Part shown: positions 25,272-32,184 of the stretch, piece after piece
Numbering within the stretch: position 1 is the stretch's first letter
How the letters are laid out: every line of letters starts with the position of its first letter
Source: UBA7672 sp030824255
GTDB taxonomy: Bacteria; Pseudomonadota; Alphaproteobacteria; Caulobacterales; Hyphomonadaceae
Direction: 5' to 3'
Assembly: GCA_942493305.1 (NCBI GenBank)
Contig: OW818686.1
Span: forward strand, 2,976,001 to 3,040,000
Length of the DNA stretch: 64,000 nucleotides
Notes under the pieces: model-generated
What the model was told of the DNA's origin: nothing
The model's input: the letters and a program-made list of their open reading frames with translations, nothing else
Database searches by the model: none
Made by a program: the position numbers and the translations under genes

Positions 25272-25348
25272 GATCCCGTAGCTCAACTGGATAGAGCATC
25301 CGCCTTCTAAGCGGACGGTTGCAGGTTCAAGTCCTGCCGGGGTCGCCA
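25272..25348 (+). tRNA. tRNA-Arg(TCT), island attachment site
   Basis: Acceptor GATCCCG/CGGGGTC (one T-G pair), anticodon stem TCCGC/GCGGA with loop CTTCTAA giving anticodon TCT, T-arm GCAGG/CCTGC, discriminator G and encoded CCA. 77 bases. Its last 49 bases recur exactly at 51742-51790, so the gene was rebuilt on integration of the island and remains intact. Confidence 0.97.
25300..25348 (+). repeat. attL, 49-bp direct repeat inside tRNA-Arg
   Basis: Identical over 49 bases to 51742-51790, covering the anticodon stem-loop to the CCA end. Sequence differs immediately on both sides (T versus G upstream, TT versus CG downstream), so these are the limits of identity. Confidence 0.93.
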
Positions 25349-25395
25349 TTGCTTTTGCAGCGTATTTTGCTGTTGTCGGCTGCCCCGCTAGGGAC

Positions 25396-25415
25396 CGTTT
25401 ACAGGGGCGTTTACA
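25396..25415. promoter_or_regulatory. Possible integrase arm-type sites
   Basis: CGTTTACA occurs twice with a 12-base period (25396-25403 and 25408-25415) between attL and the integrase gene. The same CGTTTACA occurs in the same orientation just inside the right end (51702-51709). Placement fits arm-binding sites of a tyrosine recombinase. Confidence 0.45.
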
Positions 25416-25426
25416 CGGCATGTTCG

Positions 25427-26539
25427 CTACTTGTGCTCCGACACCGCGCGGTCGTCTCCCATCGTCGATGCGGTGGGCACCGCTCGGAACCTCCTCATTC
25501 TAAGGATTGCTGAACTCGCTATCGCTTTCCGGCTTATGTAGAAGGGACGCACCTTCTCCGACTTCCCGGGTGTCCATCCCAGAATCAAATCGATCTCTCT
25601 GTCCTCAAATCCGGCTGTCATCAGGCGGGTGGCGAATGTCCCCCGAAGGTCGTGAAGGGTTTTGCCTTCAGCAACTCCGGCTCTCTCACGTGCGCGCTCA
25701 ACCGCCATGGCGAAGCCCCGCGGCGTGAACGGGGCGCCTCGCCGGTTAGTGACGACGTTGACCGCGGTTTTGCCCGCCTTCTTGAACTCTTCCAAGATGA
25801 GGCGCGTCTCATCGAACACTGGAATGGTTTGCGAGATGTCCGTCTTGCTGCGCTTCTTGGCGATGAACCAATCGGTGACTTGGTCCCATCTAAGCTGAAC
25901 AAGGTCTTTGCGACTCAGCCCGGTCCATGAAGCCAAGCGGAAGGCTCTGGACACGTGAGGCTGCATCTTCGCCGCGACTGCTTCGATCTCCTCATCCGTC
26001 CAGACAATTTCACTCCGATCTGCTTTGTACTTAGGTTCGAATTCGCTTGCCCGGTTGGTCTCGAGATATCCCCCATCTACGCCCCAATTCAGAATCCGCC
26101 GGAGTACCTGAATCGCGAAGTCCATTTGTCGTGGCGAATCTGCCCACTCGTCCCTCCAAGCGCGGATTGAACCCCGCATGCGGATGTCCGCCATCGCTAT
26201 CAGCGAGGCTGTACCGAACTCTCTCTTCGCTGCGACGATCCATGGATACCAACCGTGTCTCGTCGCTGGCCGCAGCCCCGTATAGTCGGAGCTCAGCATG
26301 TAGGCGTTGGCTAGCTCGCCGAACGTCTGAGGATCAGCGGCGCGCTTGGTCTTCTTCGCTGCATGGGCTTTGTCTAGTGCGACTAGCGCAGCGGCTGAGA
26401 GCCGTGGTCTCAGGAGCTGGTCAGCGGCCATGATACGGGGACCGCCCCTCCAAGCGTAAACATGCCACCGCATGCTCCCGTCAACGAGCGGGCGTGAGAC
26501 GAAGTGCAGGCCCTCTATCGGGGACGGTTTGTTTGCCAT
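25427..26539 (-). CDS. int: Tyrosine recombinase (phage-type integrase)
   Basis: Site-specific recombinase expected to integrate the island into tRNA-Arg. 370 residues: an N-terminal arm-binding part, a core-binding domain (about 70-165) and a catalytic domain. Visible active-site residues are the beta-strand lysines (KKRSKT, 228-233), HDLRG (H296, R299), W322 in GWTPG and the nucleophile Y334 in FYISR. The first arginine box reads WTGLSRKDL, with Ser209 where the catalytic Arg normally stands and Arg one place later, which is unusual. Overlaps a small upstream gene by 25 bases. Confidence 0.95.
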   Translation of the reverse strand: MANKPSPIEGLHFVSRPLVDGSMRWHVYAWRGGPRIMAADQLLRPRLSAAALVALDKAHAAKKTKRAADPQTFGELANAYMLSSDYTGLRPATRHGWYPWIVAAKREFGTASLIAMADIRMRGSIRAWRDEWADSPRQMDFAIQVLRRILNWGVDGGYLETNRASEFEPKYKADRSEIVWTDEEIEAVAAKMQPHVSRAFRLASWTGLSRKDLVQLRWDQVTDWFIAKKRSKTDISQTIPVFDETRLILEEFKKAGKTAVNVVTNRRGAPFTPRGFAMAVERARERAGVAEGKTLHDLRGTFATRLMTAGFEDREIDLILGWTPGKSEKVRPFYISRKAIASSAILRMRRFRAVPTASTMGDDRAVSEHK

Positions 26540-26697
26540 TGCGCGAACTCATCGTGAGGGGAGCTTGTGGAGTCGGAGACCATGATCGCTCCGTTAGGCT
26601 CGATTCTGATCGAGACCTGCTTGATGCCAGCGCGCAGCGCGGCTTTAACCGCTCGCGCAATGGCCGCCTGTGTGGGGTACTGGGAAGCCTTGCTCAT
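26515..26697 (-). CDS. Small conserved protein preceding the integrase (60 aa)
   Basis: 60 residues beginning MSKASQYPTQAAIARAVKAA and continuing with a short beta segment (VSIRIEPNGAIMVSD). Small proteins of this pattern are frequently found directly upstream of alphaproteobacterial island integrases, with overlapping stop and start. The N-terminal helix could bind DNA, so a role as a recombination directionality factor is possible, but no excisionase motif is evident. Function unknown. Confidence 0.7.
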   Translation of the reverse strand: MSKASQYPTQAAIARAVKAALRAGIKQVSIRIEPNGAIMVSDSTSSPHDEFAQWQTNRPR

Positions 26698-27098
26698 GTG
26701 GCAAGGTCCGCGTTGCGCAGATGCGCTGACGAGCGTTCACCGCATTTCTGCGGCGAGCCCAGTGTAGGGGTTCGAATACGACTCGGGTGATCGATGTCAG
26801 ACACTGACACGGCTTCCTACATTGAGGTTCGGCGCGCCGAGGGGGCTCGGGTTAAAGGCGCATCCGTCGTCCGCAATAGGCAGTCCATAGTGTGCAGTCC
26901 GATCCGGGCTCCGCCTCAGGACGGAAACGCGGGGGGCAAATTGCCCGCTTGGCTGGCTGCATAGGTGTCAGAGTAATAGGTAGTCGCCATGAATTTTTGT
27001 CAGGTATACGGGTGGCTGATCGATTTCAAGGGGGGCGGTGCACGTCGATCACTCGCATGGTTCGTGATGAGATCGACGCTGGAGAGCGTTGGCACGGG
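26698..27098. other. Gene-free stretch in the island
   Basis: No convincing frame on either strand; the longest forward frames are cysteine- or arginine-rich shadows without ribosome-binding sites. A short perfect GTGTCAG/CTGACAC-type pair occurs near 26795-26806 (GTCAGACACTGACAC). It may carry promoter elements for the reverse-strand integrase pair. Confidence 0.35.
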
Positions 27099-27409
27099 CT
27101 AATGTGCATGAAGGATCATTTTGTTTCTGAACACGTACATGGCGTCCAACGGAATGGCGTCGGCCTTTCTTGATGCTGCGCGATTGTTGCGCACGAGGCG
27201 GACAGGGATGCCCTTCGCCTTCAGGATTTTGCCGATGGCATCGGGGCTGAAGGACCAGCGACCAGCTTCAATCGTGGGCCGTGGGCAGTTTTGATAAACT
27301 CGGGTCCACCGCTTCACCGTGTCTGTCTGCACCCAGAACACCGCCGCCAACTCATCGACGCTTATCCCGTGATGTTCCCACGACTATAGGGCTCGGCGAA
27401 CCGTGCCAT
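27099..27409 (-). pseudogene. Helix-turn-helix DNA-binding protein, 1-base frameshift
   Basis: Starting at ATG 27409 the frame reads MARFAEPYSRGNITG and then stops; the shifted frame continues ISVDELAAVFWVQTDTVKRWTR, given here as SVDELAAVFWVQTDTVKRW, a clear HTH (excisionase/MerR-like: D.LA..F....TV.RW). The join is at a GGG run (reverse strand, about 27366-27368): one extra G restores a 103-residue protein. The remainder has a GRWSFSPDAIGKILKAKGIPVRL segment typical of helix-turn-helix proteins that choose operators. Third gene of a reverse-strand mini-operon with the two small genes upstream. Either recently inactivated or a sequencing slip. Confidence 0.55.
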
Positions 27410-27505
27410 TTTCTGTTCGAGTTGATGTGCATCGGTCTTTTCGCGCGTGGAGTATCTCGTTCCATTACGTCGTCTCCAGTTAGCCGCGGCCAGCGGCTCG
27501 CGGGG

Positions 27506-27649
27506 TCATGCCATGATTGGCCGGATAAACATGTGAGCGCCCCGCGCGAGTGAAAGGGCGTCAGCGTTTGACGTGGACTCGGGATAACAGATGAATGTCG
27601 GAATCTGCGGTGTTTGCCCTGACAACACGCCGAACTCATGGATCGTCAT
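27506..27649 (-). CDS. Small unknown protein (47 aa), coupled to the acidic small protein
   Basis: The ATG at 27649 overlaps the TGA of the upstream 55-codon gene (TGATG), a classical translational-coupling arrangement. The product begins MTIHEFGVLSGQTPQIPTF and ends GAHMFIRPIMA. No recognised motif or membrane segment. The coupling and strand agreement with its neighbours are the only evidence that it is expressed. Confidence 0.4.
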   Translation of the reverse strand: MTIHEFGVLSGQTPQIPTFICYPESTSNADALSLARGAHMFIRPIMA

Positions 27650-27816
27650 CACCGTCTCACGACGCCCTCGTCAGGCTCGTCCGCCCAAGGGTCATCCCAC
27701 ACTTCCTCGACGAAATCGGGCGCCAGTTCGTGAATCGATGTCCGCCACAGTGGTTCGTATTCGTCGGAGCCAGAGTCGGACGTCGGGATGTGAGCAAGTT
27801 GATTACGGGGAGGCAT
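27649..27816 (-). CDS. Small acidic protein (55 aa)
   Basis: ATG at 27816 is preceded by a perfect AAGGAG site ten bases upstream. The 55-residue product is strongly acidic (about 16 Asp/Glu), with the segment HELAPDFVEEVWDDPWADEP near the C-terminus. Acidic mini-proteins of this type in mobile elements can be DNA mimics (for example anti-restriction proteins), but that is speculation here. First gene of the mini-operon that continues with the 47-aa and HTH genes. Confidence 0.55.
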   Translation of the reverse strand: MPPRNQLAHIPTSDSGSDEYEPLWRTSIHELAPDFVEEVWDDPWADEPDEGVVRR

Positions 27817-28294
27817 GGTTCTCGATCTCCTTGGGGTAGGTGTCGAACCGGAGGTATGCCTCTTTTCGAAATCGCTGCGGGAGAGCGTGTTAGGGGTTAT
27901 TCTTACGCCACGCGCGGACCGCCCAAGAACGACCCGTGGTGTTTACTGGACGCTCTTCTTCGGCGTTGCGAATAAAGCCCACCTAGTCTTCGCCGGGATA
28001 ATCATCCGCCAAGAAAAGGTCAGGCCTTTTCTATGTGCGTGAAGGTGGGTGCCGTTGATGCGCCGCCAGTAATGGCGGCTTCTTCGACACCGGATGACGT
28101 TGTCGCCGTTTTCGGCGCCGTGGCCGCTGGTGGCCTATCTTCGTGGCATGAAGCTCCGACATACCACCAAGCCGCACTTTGCATCCAGCCCGTACGAAAC
28201 GGCCAAGGATTATCCTCGCCGAGTATATTGCGTGGGGCTGCATCACGCTGCCGCCTCGGCGCCGGTGAGCTGGTGGAGTCAGGTAAATATTGGG
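27817..28294. other. Gene-free stretch between divergent small operons
   Basis: No credible gene. The region separates the reverse-strand mini-operon (starting 27816) from the forward AlpA-HUH pair (starting 28295), so it should contain two divergent promoters. The pieces nearest AlpA are AT-richer (AGTATATTGCG near 28219; TAAATATTGGG before the start), but no promoter could be assigned firmly. Confidence 0.4.
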
Positions 28295-28516
28295 ATGAAC
28301 GTCCCAGCACCTCCTGAAACCCGCCTGCTTCGTCTCAATGACGTCGTCGAGGCGACCACACTGTCCAAGAGCCTCATCTACGCGCTGATGCGGGTAGGCG
28401 CGTTTCCCGAGCCGGTCAGGCTGTCAGAGAACCGCATCGCTTGGACCACTGCAGCTATCCGAGATTGGATCACACAACGATCACCAGATTCTCCCTGCGG
28501 TGGGGATCGTGAGTGA
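28295..28516 (+). CDS. AlpA-family regulator
   Basis: 73-residue MerR-like winged-helix protein of the AlpA/excisionase type, which regulates or assists excision of integrated elements. The start at 28295 gives MNVPAPPETRLLRLNDVVEA; the HTH is TTLSKSLIYALMRVGAFPEP, followed by VRLSENRIAWTTAAIRDWI, the typical wing and end. The TGA overlaps the ATG of the HUH gene (TGATG), so both are co-translated. Confidence 0.88.
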   Translation: MNVPAPPETRLLRLNDVVEATTLSKSLIYALMRVGAFPEPVRLSENRIAWTTAAIRDWITQRSPDSPCGGDRE

Positions 28517-29376
28517 TGGCGGCGATGGTTGCTAAGCGGACCTGCCTGCCCATTCCGTCAACACGGGCGCTGTCGGACGCCCTTGGCCACGGCATGAACA
28601 ACGGCTTGCTGGATGGCGCCCCTCCGCAAGCCAATATGACGCTTCGGGATGTCATCAACGCAACGAGGGAATCGCGATGGACAATCCGCCAGATGCGAGA
28701 GCGCGGCGTGTTCCCTCAGCCGACGGAGCGCCGGGGCGGAAAGATGTATTGGTCCCATGACGTAATCTTGGCATGGCTTATCGCTAATCCACCTTCCAAT
28801 CTTGGCAGAGCCCGCCCGTACAAGCCGATTACCGTTGGCAACGACCCCGAAGGCGAACTTCGGCGTACTTGGAAAGCCTTGTTGTGGTCGGGCTTTATCC
28901 CGAAAGGAGCTACCCACTTCATTACCGTGAACCTCGGCAATCCGGGTTCAGCAACGAGCTTCAACAAGGCGTGGGCGCCGAAGTCGAGACAGATTGCCCG
29001 CCGCTTCATCAATATCCTAGGCCGAATCCTGTTCGGCAAAACTGGCTGGGAGGACCCCGCCAATCAGGCCCGGCTCGACTTTTTCGTACGACTGGAAACC
29101 GTACCGCGATCCGAAGAGGACGGCCCCGAGACCCACCTACATCTGCATGCGATGATCGATCTCTCAGGCCCGTTCCCAGCCGGGTGCTTCTCGGCGCTTG
29201 CCCACGACTTCAAAGTCAAACTGAAGCGCTCGTTCGGCGCCGAGGCGTTCGGCTTCGGGGTCAGTACAAAAATCCAATTCATCCTCGACGATGATCACCG
29301 ATTCCAGATTGCGGACTATCTGTCGAAGAAGGTCTGGCACGACGCTGACCGCATCTATAACCGCGAAACTCTCTGA
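28516..29376 (+). CDS. AlpA-like HTH fused to HUH (rolling-circle Rep-like) nuclease domain
   Basis: 286 residues in two parts. Residues 41-92 form a second AlpA-type HTH (MTLRDVINATRESRWTIRQM, then GVFPQPTERRGGKMYWSHDV). Residues 130-286 show the three rolling-circle Rep motifs in order: motif I HFITVNL (134-140), the HUH motif HLHLHAMID (207-215, metal-binding His209/His211) and motif III ADYLSKK with nucleophile Tyr268 and Lys271. It should nick single-stranded DNA and form a covalent 5' link. Possible roles are replication initiation of the excised island or its mobilisation. Translationally coupled to alpA. A GTG at 28513 is an alternative start. Confidence 0.75.
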   Translation: MAAMVAKRTCLPIPSTRALSDALGHGMNNGLLDGAPPQANMTLRDVINATRESRWTIRQMRERGVFPQPTERRGGKMYWSHDVILAWLIANPPSNLGRARPYKPITVGNDPEGELRRTWKALLWSGFIPKGATHFITVNLGNPGSATSFNKAWAPKSRQIARRFINILGRILFGKTGWEDPANQARLDFFVRLETVPRSEEDGPETHLHLHAMIDLSGPFPAGCFSALAHDFKVKLKRSFGAEAFGFGVSTKIQFILDDDHRFQIADYLSKKVWHDADRIYNRETL

Positions 29377-29905
29377 TCGAGGGGTTGTACCTTCTCGGCA
29401 TTGATCAGGGCATGGCGTTCACAGTTGGAATGGGTCACTGAATCTGACCCAATGATAATCTATTACCTAGTGACAACACAGCAGAACCATTACGCCACAG
29501 CGAGAAGTTCGACCCGGGAACTAGGAACCGGGGTGAGAGTACATGGTCACTCATCTCGTGCTATTACCGCCCTGTACCTCCATTCCTCCGTATTGCCCAA
29601 GAACACCAATGTACCCCTGACATCACTCATAGAGAGTGAGATAGCTGGGGCAGGCTCTCCTCCCGGATGTCTTCATGGGCAGTAATCAGAACCAGCTGCC
29701 GCTCCGCCGACGCCTCTTTCTGAAGACCTCGCCACCGTCAGACAACGCCGCCTCCGGAGCCCTTCAGGAAGCCCCCTGTGCGCGAACATGCCCCCTTCGG
29801 CTACCCACCTAGCCGCACCAGCCAGAAGCGTCTCCACGACGCGTGCAACCCCAGCGTCAGCGTTATTCCACGCGTGAATAATCGAGCGTGTCTCCCGGGC
29901 GATGA
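29377..29905. other. Non-coding region downstream of HUH gene, possible origin
   Basis: No credible gene in 530 bases. It contains a 7-bp stem with a 7-base loop (29431-29451), an imperfect palindrome ATCACTC..GAGTGAGAT (29621-29642) and a near-palindrome TTATTCCACGCGTGAATAA (29863-29881). Such structure beside a HUH nuclease gene fits a double-strand origin or oriT, but no nick site could be identified. Confidence 0.4.
29431..29451. other. Perfect hairpin downstream of HUH gene
   Basis: TGGGTCA (29431-29437), loop CTGAATC, TGACCCA (29445-29451). Located 55 bases after the HUH stop, followed by AT-rich ATGATAATCTATTA. It could be the terminator of the alpA-HUH operon (no T-run) or the recognition hairpin of the nuclease. 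Confidence 0.45.
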
Positions 29906-30655
29906 TTATGGTTTGAACGCGTCGAGCAGACGTTGGCCATGGGCGATGACGGTGTCAGCCGAAGCGCTCCATGTCTCGATCCAGTCCCGATAACTGGTGT
30001 GATGGAATGCCACCTCTGATCCAGCAACCGTCTGCTCGAACTCCATGACTTCCGCCCTGTGGCGAGCAATGGCCTCGGGCTCGATGTCCTTCCCTCCGAG
30101 CTGTGCTGGCTCTGCGAACAGGTAGACAAGCACTGGCGCCTTACTACTTCGTCTTCCTTCAGTGACCAAGCCGAAGGCGTGCTTCACAAGCTGGGCGGCA
30201 TCGAGATATCGAAATCGGGTCGTACCTCCCCGGAGCTGATCTCGTAACCTTTCGTACGGACCCATGTTGTCGCCCCACACAGGCCGGGAATAAGCGTCGG
30301 AGAAATCCACCGACTTGGTATCCCGGAATGGCTCGAACCTTTTCGACTCGACACCGATCAGGAAAGTTGGGGTTTCGATCACAGCATCGAGTGATGGATG
30401 GCGTCCGCCCCGCCAAGGAAAACGTGCAGAAAACTCCACGTCCACCATCGTGGCCGGGTAGGCGTGTTCAAGGCCCGGAAATGCTGGGATGAGGGCAGGG
30501 TGAGGGATGAACCACCCGAAGGTGTTGACCGCCAGAAACGCTGAACTGTCGGGACTGAAAATCTTCCCGCTCTCGATCTCGTCCCCGTCTGCCTGAGCAA
30601 GTCGTCCCAGCACATGTTCTGCTGGTACGCCGGGGAGGAATACTGGGTCAGCCAT
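29906..30655 (-). CDS. PD-(D/E)xK nuclease candidate (PGN_0703-like)
   Basis: 249-residue soluble protein. The segment HPSLDAVIETPTFLIGVESK carries an Asp on one strand and a ExK-type ESK on the next, the arrangement of PD-(D/E)xK endonucleases; this layout and the surrounding FSDAYSRPVWGDNMGPYERLRDQL resemble the PGN_0703 family of putative restriction endonucleases. No methylase partner adjoins it. Single gene facing the HUH operon. The nuclease fold is likely; the specific family is from recall. Confidence 0.6.
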   Translation of the reverse strand: MADPVFLPGVPAEHVLGRLAQADGDEIESGKIFSPDSSAFLAVNTFGWFIPHPALIPAFPGLEHAYPATMVDVEFSARFPWRGGRHPSLDAVIETPTFLIGVESKRFEPFRDTKSVDFSDAYSRPVWGDNMGPYERLRDQLRGGTTRFRYLDAAQLVKHAFGLVTEGRRSSKAPVLVYLFAEPAQLGGKDIEPEAIARHRAEVMEFEQTVAGSEVAFHHTSYRDWIETWSASADTVIAHGQRLLDAFKP

Positions 30656-31406
30656 TACCGGTTCTTGATCCTCATCCGGGCAGGATATCGGGAAGTCGTC
30701 ATAACCTCCTCGGGGGAGTTCCTGCAGGCAATGACATCATGCCGATGGGTTTCGCGAAAGCCACCTCGATACGGTGCTGATGCCGATACCTGAAGGATTC
30801 AATCGATGACGCCGTTCCGAGGAATTCGACAACGACGTCATTACAGCCGGATTACGGGCCGACCATCGATCAATGACCCACAGCATGATCAACAACGATA
30901 ATACCAAGACCAAGAAAGCTACAGACGTAGTCTTCTTGCGTCATCAAGAACGGCCCAGTAAGCGCGAACTGCAACTATGCGGTTTTCTTCGTGTGATCAT
31001 CGTCCGTTGAAAGACGATTACTGCCGGATAACAGTCTGATAATCGCGTGCCGACAACGACGCGTTCCGAGCGATTGTTGCTGCAAATCCACACCATGGCC
31101 CATGCAGGCAAGATCGAGAATCCCGGCGCGGGATGCATCGAGCATCGTCCGCGATGCGTGCCCCTTACATTCAGCCGGACACATACCAATCTTGCTGAGT
31201 GACAGGCCGTCACCAACGGCTTCTCGATGTTTGACATTGTGATTTTGAATATCGGCGGGGTGCTCTTGCGTCGGGCGTGAGAAGCCCGTGGACCCCGCCG
31301 ATATCCACCAACTCCGATGTGCGTCCACCGTGAGGCACATCTACGAAAGCGCCCTTCGAGTTCGGCACTAAATAGCTGCACGCCCGGCCAGCGCTGTGGC
31401 TGTTCG
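30656..31406. other. Gene-poor island stretch with a long inverted repeat
   Basis: No convincing gene on either strand; a 45-codon forward frame at 30872 lacks support. The base composition is AT-richer than the core. The main structure is the 13-bp inverted repeat at 31249-31304. The region probably contains the promoter for the forward operon that starts at about 31407. Confidence 0.45.
31249..31304. repeat. 13-bp perfect inverted repeat with internal hairpin
   Basis: ATATCGGCGGGGT (31249-31261) and ACCCCGCCGATAT (31292-31304) are exact complements, separated by 30 bases that contain a second stem CGGGC/GCCCG (31272-31276 and 31284-31288). No T-run follows and no gene ends nearby, so a terminator is unlikely; a protein-binding cruciform or oriT-like site is possible. 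Confidence 0.6.
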
Positions 31407-31661
31407 ATGGAGACGCAAGTGGAGAAAACGAGCGATACGAAGCATGACGGGGTGGAGGCACCCTATCCCGATTGGTATCTGGAGTTGAAGCTTGCTCGTC
31501 CGTGGCTGGTCATGCACCGGGAAGACGGTCCTCCCCCTCCGCCGACGAAGGCCCCGGAGGTCGCGATGGGCGAGGAGGAAGTTTACTTCATTCCTTGGTG
31601 GGCTGAAGAAGCGGACGACGTTGCCAGTCGCGATAGGCCGCCGAGACAATCCGTTCGCTGA
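31407..31661 (+). CDS. Hypothetical acidic protein (84 aa)
   Basis: Forward frame beginning METQVEKTSDTKHDGVEAPY with a tryptophan- and proline-rich centre (PDWYLELKLARPWLV; GPPPPPTKAPE) and YFIPWWAEEAD near the end. The frame is open further upstream to another ATG at 31317, but no good ribosome-binding site marks either. Its stop overlaps the next ATG (TGATG), which supports expression as the first gene of the operon leading to the DUF262 gene. No family recognised. Confidence 0.4.
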   Translation: METQVEKTSDTKHDGVEAPYPDWYLELKLARPWLVMHREDGPPPPPTKAPEVAMGEEEVYFIPWWAEEADDVASRDRPPRQSVR

Positions 31662-31789
31662 TGCTGGGCTGCATCAAGATCGTCGTCGCCACGCATCCAC
31701 ACGAAGCAGGGTGGGCAAGCCCTGACAGCATGCTCCTCCGCATGCGTAGATTGTTGAACGCGCACCCGGATAAAATCACGCAACACTAA
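31661..31789 (+). CDS. Hypothetical small protein (42 aa)
   Basis: ATG at 31661 shares its first base with the upstream TGA. The product starts MLGCIKIVVATHPHEAGWAS and ends LLNAHPDKITQH. The short hydrophobic first strand and the helical C-terminus look protein-like, but nothing identifies it. Followed 43 bases later by the next gene of the same strand. Confidence 0.35.
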   Translation: MLGCIKIVVATHPHEAGWASPDSMLLRMRRLLNAHPDKITQH

Positions 31790-31832
31790 ACTGTCCTACT
31801 TCCTCTTCGAACAACAAGAGGAGGTTCCCCCG

Positions 31833-32129
31833 ATGTCCTGTGCCGCACTTGGATTGATGACGCTGAATGAGGACGAGCGGGTCGCCGCAACGGTTCTCGA
31901 TAACTGTGGCCTCGAACTGCGAAAGTATCGAGCGCTGACCGGAGTCTGGTTTGACGTTGTTGGTGCTGATGAGTTCCGGGTCTTGAGCACTCCCAAATTC
32001 AAGCGGGTGAAACAGCTTGTCGTGGCGATGGCATCTGACCAAGTGTCACTCGGTGTGAAGGGGGCCATTCGGCGAGCAAAAGCCGCGCGGCCCAATGCGT
32101 CCAGCGTCGGTTCTAGTGGCCGAGGTTGA
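31833..32129 (+). CDS. Hypothetical protein (98 aa) upstream of DUF262 gene
   Basis: ATG at 31833 follows a strong AGGAGG site eight bases upstream. The product (MSCAALGLMTLNEDERVAAT...) has a mixed alpha/beta pattern, with ALTGVWFDVVGADEFRVLST in the middle and a basic C-terminal tail (KGAIRRAKAARPN). No membrane segment. It lies 55 bases before the DUF262 gene and may be co-transcribed. Function unknown. Confidence 0.6.
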   Translation: MSCAALGLMTLNEDERVAATVLDNCGLELRKYRALTGVWFDVVGADEFRVLSTPKFKRVKQLVVAMASDQVSLGVKGAIRRAKAARPNASSVGSSGRG

Positions 32130-32184
32130 CGTCGGTCGCCGAAGCAGAAGAAGTTGAGGTTCTCTCGTTGGGGAACTGGCTTTC

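Noticed and set aside
26892..27173. Forward 93-codon frame
   Set aside because: Overlaps the better supported reverse-strand HTH gene, has no ribosome-binding site and an arginine/glycine-rich shadow-like composition.
28033..28317. Forward 94-codon frame overlapping the AlpA start
   Set aside because: No ribosome-binding site, overlaps AlpA in another frame and shows no recognisable pattern.
30872..31009. 45-codon forward frame (MTHSMINNDNTKTKKATD...)
   Set aside because: No ribosome-binding site or coupling to a neighbour; not distinguishable from chance.
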